Assembly (NCBI GenBank): GCA_016712675.1
Contig: JADJQR010000001.1
Location: 1,426,001-1,490,000 of the forward strand
Direction of reading: 5' to 3'
Source of the DNA: a bacterium
Lineage (GTDB): Bacteria; Krumholzibacteriota; Krumholzibacteriia; LZORAL124-64-63
Length of the DNA stretch: 64,000 nucleotides
Shown: piece by piece, positions 60,743 to 64,000 of the stretch
Layout: each line of letters opens with the position of its first letter
Numbering within the stretch: position 1 is the first letter of the stretch
Made by a program: the position numbers and the translations under genes
Notes under the pieces: generated by a model
The model's input: the letters and a program-made list of their open reading frames with translations, nothing else
What the model was told of the DNA's origin: nothing
The model's database searches: none

Positions 60743-62386
60743 TCAGCCGTGCACGCCGGCGGCCTCGCTGCCGGTGGCCGTGACGAACTCCGCGTACGAG
60801 CCCTCGTAGACCAGAGGTGGCCGCGCCGGCTGCCCGTCGCCGCCGGGCCGCAGCTCGAGCACACGGTTGCTCAGCCCGCGCAGGAACGTGCGGTCGTGGC
60901 TGACGAAAAGCATCGTGCCCTCGAATTCACGCAGGGCCGCGACCAGCGTGTCCTTGGTCTGAAGGTCCAGGTGGTTGGTGGGCTCGTCCAGGACCAGGAA
61001 GTTCGGCGGGTCGAAAAGCATCAGTGCCAGCACCAGCCGCGATCGCTCGCCGCCCGAGAGGATGCGCACGGGCTTGTCCACGTCGTCGCCCTGGAACTGG
61101 AAGGCGCCCAGGAGGTTGCGCACCGTGCCGACGTTCGCCAGCGGGAACGCCTTCTCGGCCTGCTGGTAGACCGTCAGCGTGCCGTCCAGCTGTTCGAGTG
61201 ACTGCTGCGCGAAGTAGCCCATCTTCAGCGAGGCGCCCGGTCGCACCGTCCCGGCGTCGGGAGCGGCCGCGCCGGCCACCATCCTCAGCAGCGTCGTCTT
61301 GCCCGCCCCGTTGCGTCCCATCACGCACCAGCGCTCGCCGCGCCGGATCATCAGGTCGAAGCCGTTATAGATGACCCGCTCGCCGTAGCGCTTGCTGACG
61401 CCCTTCAGCTCGACGACGTCCTCTCCCGAGCGCGGGGGCTGCCGGAACTCGAACTCCACGACCCGGCGCTGGCGGGGCGGCGTGACCAGGTCCAGCTTCT
61501 CCAGCTTCCTGACACGGCTCTGCACCTGCGCGGCCTTCGCGGCGTGGGAAGCGAAGCGCTCGACGAAGCGGCGTTCCTTGGCCAGCATGGCCTGCTGGCG
61601 CTCGTACTGGGCCTGGAGGTTGGCGGCCTGGACGGCTCGCTGCCGCTCGAAGAACTCGTAGTTGCCGGTGTAGGAGACGAACTCGCCGGCATCGATCTCG
61701 ATGATGCGGCCGACGACCCGGTTCATGAAGTCGCGGTCGTGGCAGGTCATGAGCACCGCGCCGGGATAGCCCCGGATGAACCGCTCCAGCCAGAGGATCG
61801 ACTCGATGTCGAGGTGGTTGGTCGGCTCGTCCATGAGCAGGACATCGGGCCGGCCCAGGAGCACGCGCGCCATGCCGACGCGCATCTTCCAGCCGCCCGA
61901 CAGGGCGCCGACGTCGCCGTCGATCCGCTCGTCATCCAGGCCCAAACCCTGCAGCACCTCGCGGGCCCGGGCTTCCAGGTCGTAGCCGCCGGCATGGCTG
62001 TACTCGTCCTGCACGTGCGCGTACCGCTCCAGGAGGGCTTCCATGCGGTCGGCCTGCTCCGGGTCGGCCAGCGCCAGTTGGATCTCGTGCAGTTCGTGGT
62101 GGAGGTCGCCCAGCCGGCCGCTGCCGGCGATGGCCTCGTCCAGGACGGCGCGCCCGGACATCTCGCCGATGTCCTGGCGAAAGTAGCCGATGGTCAGCTG
62201 CCGGGGAATCGATACCGAGCCTTCATCCGGCGCCTCCTCGCCGACCAGCATCCGCAGCAGCGTCGTCTTGCCGGCCCCGTTGGGGCCGACCAGCCCGATC
62301 TTCTCGCCCGGGTTGATCTGCAGCGAGGCCTCGACGAAGAGGATCTGGCTGCCGTAGCGCTTCGAGACGTTGGCCAGGGCGATCAT
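60743..62386 (-). CDS. ABC-F family ATPase (ribosome-associated)
   Basis: 547 residues with two ABC ATPase domains and no membrane span. Walker A motifs are GPNGAGKTTLLRML and GRNGAGKTTLLRMV, the signature motifs are ALSGGWKMRVG and ILSGGERSRLV, and Walker B ends in MDEPTNHLD and LDEPTNHLD. A charged linker (~245-300; FFERQRAVQAANLQAQYERQ) joins the two domains. ABC-F proteins bind the ribosomal E site and rescue stalled peptides or protect from antibiotics. Subtype (Uup, EttA-like or other) is not settled. ATG 62386 has GGAG seven bases upstream; a longer start at 62440 is weaker. Confidence 0.93.
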   Translation of the reverse strand: MIALANVSKRYGSQILFVEASLQINPGEKIGLVGPNGAGKTTLLRMLVGEEAPDEGSVSIPRQLTIGYFRQDIGEMSGRAVLDEAIAGSGRLGDLHHELHEIQLALADPEQADRMEALLERYAHVQDEYSHAGGYDLEARAREVLQGLGLDDERIDGDVGALSGGWKMRVGMARVLLGRPDVLLMDEPTNHLDIESILWLERFIRGYPGAVLMTCHDRDFMNRVVGRIIEIDAGEFVSYTGNYEFFERQRAVQAANLQAQYERQQAMLAKERRFVERFASHAAKAAQVQSRVRKLEKLDLVTPPRQRRVVEFEFRQPPRSGEDVVELKGVSKRYGERVIYNGFDLMIRRGERWCVMGRNGAGKTTLLRMVAGAAAPDAGTVRPGASLKMGYFAQQSLEQLDGTLTVYQQAEKAFPLANVGTVRNLLGAFQFQGDDVDKPVRILSGGERSRLVLALMLFDPPNFLVLDEPTNHLDLQTKDTLVAALREFEGTMLFVSHDRTFLRGLSNRVLELRPGGDGQPARPPLVYEGSYAEFVTATGSEAAGVHG

Positions 62387-62470
62387 GAACGGCTCCGGGT
62401 CGCGGGCAATGGTGGGGTGACACGGCCCGAAATAGTGCACGCGGCGCGGCCCGGGCGCCAGCGCCCGCGT

Positions 62471-62500
62471 TGACGGGCTTCGCGTCGGGGTGCTACGCTA
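62471..62500 (+). promoter_or_regulatory. Promoter of Ser/Thr kinase gene
   Basis: TTGACG (62471-62476), an 18-base spacer and TACGCT (62495-62500), about 96 bases before the GTG start. Confidence 0.45.
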
Positions 62501-62595
62501 GCTTTCCGTGACCAGGCCGTGGGCGCCCGCCCCGCCCGGGACCGGCCCCGCGCCGCGATGCCCGCATCCCTGTCCCTGCCGCCGGGAGACCCGTC

Positions 62596-64000
62596 GTGGA
62601 CGACGACGACCGGACACTCGACCTGCCGTCGCGGCCCCCCGGTTCCGCCGCCGACGAACGCGTGTCCGGTGGCGTTCCGCCCGGTGCCGATCCGGTGTCC
62701 GAGGGACGCCGCATCGGGCCCTACCTGCTGCGCCGCCGGATCGGCGAGGGCGGCATGGGCCTGGTCTGGGAAGCGGACCAGCAGGAGCCCATCCGTCGCC
62801 GCGTTGCCTTGAAGATGGTCAAGCGCGGCATGGACACCGCCGAGTTCATCGCCCGCTTCAGTTCCGAGCGCCAGGCGCTGGCGATGATGAACCACCCGGC
62901 CATCGCCCGCGTGCTGGACGCTGGGGCCACGGAGGAGGGGCGGCCGTACTTCGTCATGGAGTACGTCGAGGGCGTTCCGTTGAACGTCTATTGCGATCAG
63001 GAACGCCTCAGCCTCCGACGGCGACTCGAGCTGTTCATCCATGTCTGCGAGGGCGTGCAGCATGCCCACCAGAAGGCGATCATCCACCGCGATCTCAAGC
63101 CTTCGAACGTGCTGGTCACGGAAGTTGACGGGCAGCCGCTGCCGAAGATCATCGACTTCGGCGTGGCCAAGGCGCTGGACCGCTCGCAGTTCGACGACAC
63201 GCTGAGCACCGGCGCCGGGCAGCTCATCGGCACGCCTGAATACATGAGCCCCGAGCAGACGGGGCTGACGGGCGAGGGCCTGGACACGCGGACCGACGTC
63301 TACGCGCTGGGCGTGCTGCTGTACGAGCTGCTGGTGGGCCAGCGCCCCTTCCGGCGCGAGGACCTGGCGGCCCTCAACTTCCTGGAGGTGCTGCAGGTCA
63401 TCCGCGAGGTCGAGCCGCCGCGGCCGAGCACGCGCACGACCACCATCGCCCGGCATACGCCGGCCGAGGCGCAGGAGCTGGCGCACAATCGGGACTGCGA
63501 GCCGGAGCTCATGGTCCGCGGGCTGCGCGGTGACCTGGACTGGATCACGATGAAGGCGCTCGAGAAGGACCGCGAGCGCCGCTACGACTCGGCCAGCGCG
63601 CTGGCCGAGGACGTGCGTCGCCACCTGGCCGACGAACCGGTGAACGCCGGGCCGCCGTCGCGCCGCTACCGCGTGCGCAAGTTCGTGCGCCGCCACCGCA
63701 CGGGCGTGCTGGCCGGCGCCACGGCGCTGGTCGCCATCCTGCTGGGCATTGCCGGCACCACCACGGGCATGATCCGCGCCGTCAATGCCGAGCGGCGCGC
63801 CCGGCTGGAGGCCGAAACGGCCCGGCAGGTCTCGGGCTTCCTGGTCGGCCTGTTCGAGGTGGCCGATCCGGACCAGGCCCGCGGCAACACCATCACCGCG
63901 CGGGAGATCCTCGACGCCGGCAGTGACCGGATCGGGCGCGAGCTCTCCGGCCAGCCGCAGACGCAGGCCCGGCTGCTGGGTACCATGGGCACCGTCTACC
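62596..64000 (+). CDS. Membrane-anchored Ser/Thr protein kinase, 3' end outside window
   Basis: At least 468 residues before the right edge. The Hanks-type kinase domain (~40-345) has the Gly-rich loop IGEGGMGLVWEAD, Lys73, the catalytic HRDLKPSN (Asp166), DFGVAKALD and GTPEYMSPEQ. A basic juxtamembrane stretch (RYRVRKFVRRHR) is followed by one membrane helix (~370-392) and the start of an extracytoplasmic domain (FLVGLFEVADPDQARGNTIT) of the helical type seen in kinases with C-terminal TPR-like sensor regions. GTG start follows GGGAGA; the N-terminal 38 residues are low complexity. The full length and sensor are not visible. Confidence 0.93.
   Translation, partial: MDDDDRTLDLPSRPPGSAADERVSGGVPPGADPVSEGRRIGPYLLRRRIGEGGMGLVWEADQQEPIRRRVALKMVKRGMDTAEFIARFSSERQALAMMNHPAIARVLDAGATEEGRPYFVMEYVEGVPLNVYCDQERLSLRRRLELFIHVCEGVQHAHQKAIIHRDLKPSNVLVTEVDGQPLPKIIDFGVAKALDRSQFDDTLSTGAGQLIGTPEYMSPEQTGLTGEGLDTRTDVYALGVLLYELLVGQRPFRREDLAALNFLEVLQVIREVEPPRPSTRTTTIARHTPAEAQELAHNRDCEPELMVRGLRGDLDWITMKALEKDRERRYDSASALAEDVRRHLADEPVNAGPPSRRYRVRKFVRRHRTGVLAGATALVAILLGIAGTTTGMIRAVNAERRARLEAETARQVSGFLVGLFEVADPDQARGNTITAREILDAGSDRIGRELSGQPQTQARLLGTMGTVY

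Overview
This window comes from a high-GC, Gram-negative bacterium. The envelope type is shown by an LptD homologue, several signal-peptide-bearing outer-membrane barrels and a type IV pilin-like protein. Two secreted proteins end in FlgD-like C-terminal modules with an NPFNP motif, and there is a PorX-like REC-PglZ regulator. Together these point to the FCB superphylum outside classical Bacteroidetes (for example Eisenbacteria- or Krumholzibacteria-like lineages). That placement is inference: there is no rRNA in the window. I saw no tRNA, rRNA, CRISPR array, insertion sequence or phage, and no gene-free stretch longer than 300 bases (the longest are about 260-275 bases, at 1305-1564, 20200-20474 and 28867-29129).

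Layout. 1-1304 (minus): pyrE (cut by the left edge) and pyrF. 1565-7474 (plus): serS, a histidine kinase, a PorX-like regulator, then tsaE-tsaB-rimI (tRNA t6A and acetylation genes). 7624-14645: accD, folC, a ROK sugar kinase and lptD. 14739-15032: HU/IHF. 15205-17359: a four-heme UshA-like phosphoesterase gene with an in-frame TGA that I read as selenocysteine, plus a secreted partner. 17392-23116: a DEDDh exonuclease, small zinc-ribbon proteins, a barrel protein and an unusual split kinase/hybrid kinase pair. 23215-25372: fur-alr-terB-like. 25392-27609 (minus): a conserved unknown and a NhaD-like antiporter. 27769-33941: a glycosyltransferase, korAB, an MBL hydrolase and lipA. 33938-39172: a histidine kinase/NtrC-type regulator pair followed by a near-consensus sigma-54 promoter driving a helical secreted protein and an outer-membrane barrel. 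39259-45481: a methyltransferase, an HDOD-GAF protein, proS, a minus-strand pilin and pdxST. 45579-55667: secreted/lipoproteins, acylphosphatase, HAD phosphatase, PLP decarboxylase, a DsbD-alpha-like protein, an RRM protein, a DinB-like protein, a large CTD-bearing secreted protein, threonine dehydratase-like and thioesterase genes. 55705-58716: MgtC, an NRAMP-like transporter and a minus-strand P-loop protein. 58939-64000: a CTD-bearing papain-like protease, an ABC-F ATPase (minus) and a Ser/Thr kinase cut by the right edge.

Most genes are packed with ATGA, GTGA or TGATG stop/start overlaps, which suggests translational coupling. Intergenic gaps repeatedly carry the same promoter grammar, TTGnCn, 16-18 bases, TAnnnT. 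The observations most worth following are the selenocysteine codon at 15382-15384, the sigma-54 promoter at 36780-36795 beside its probable activator, and the linked PorX-like circuit and CTD proteins.
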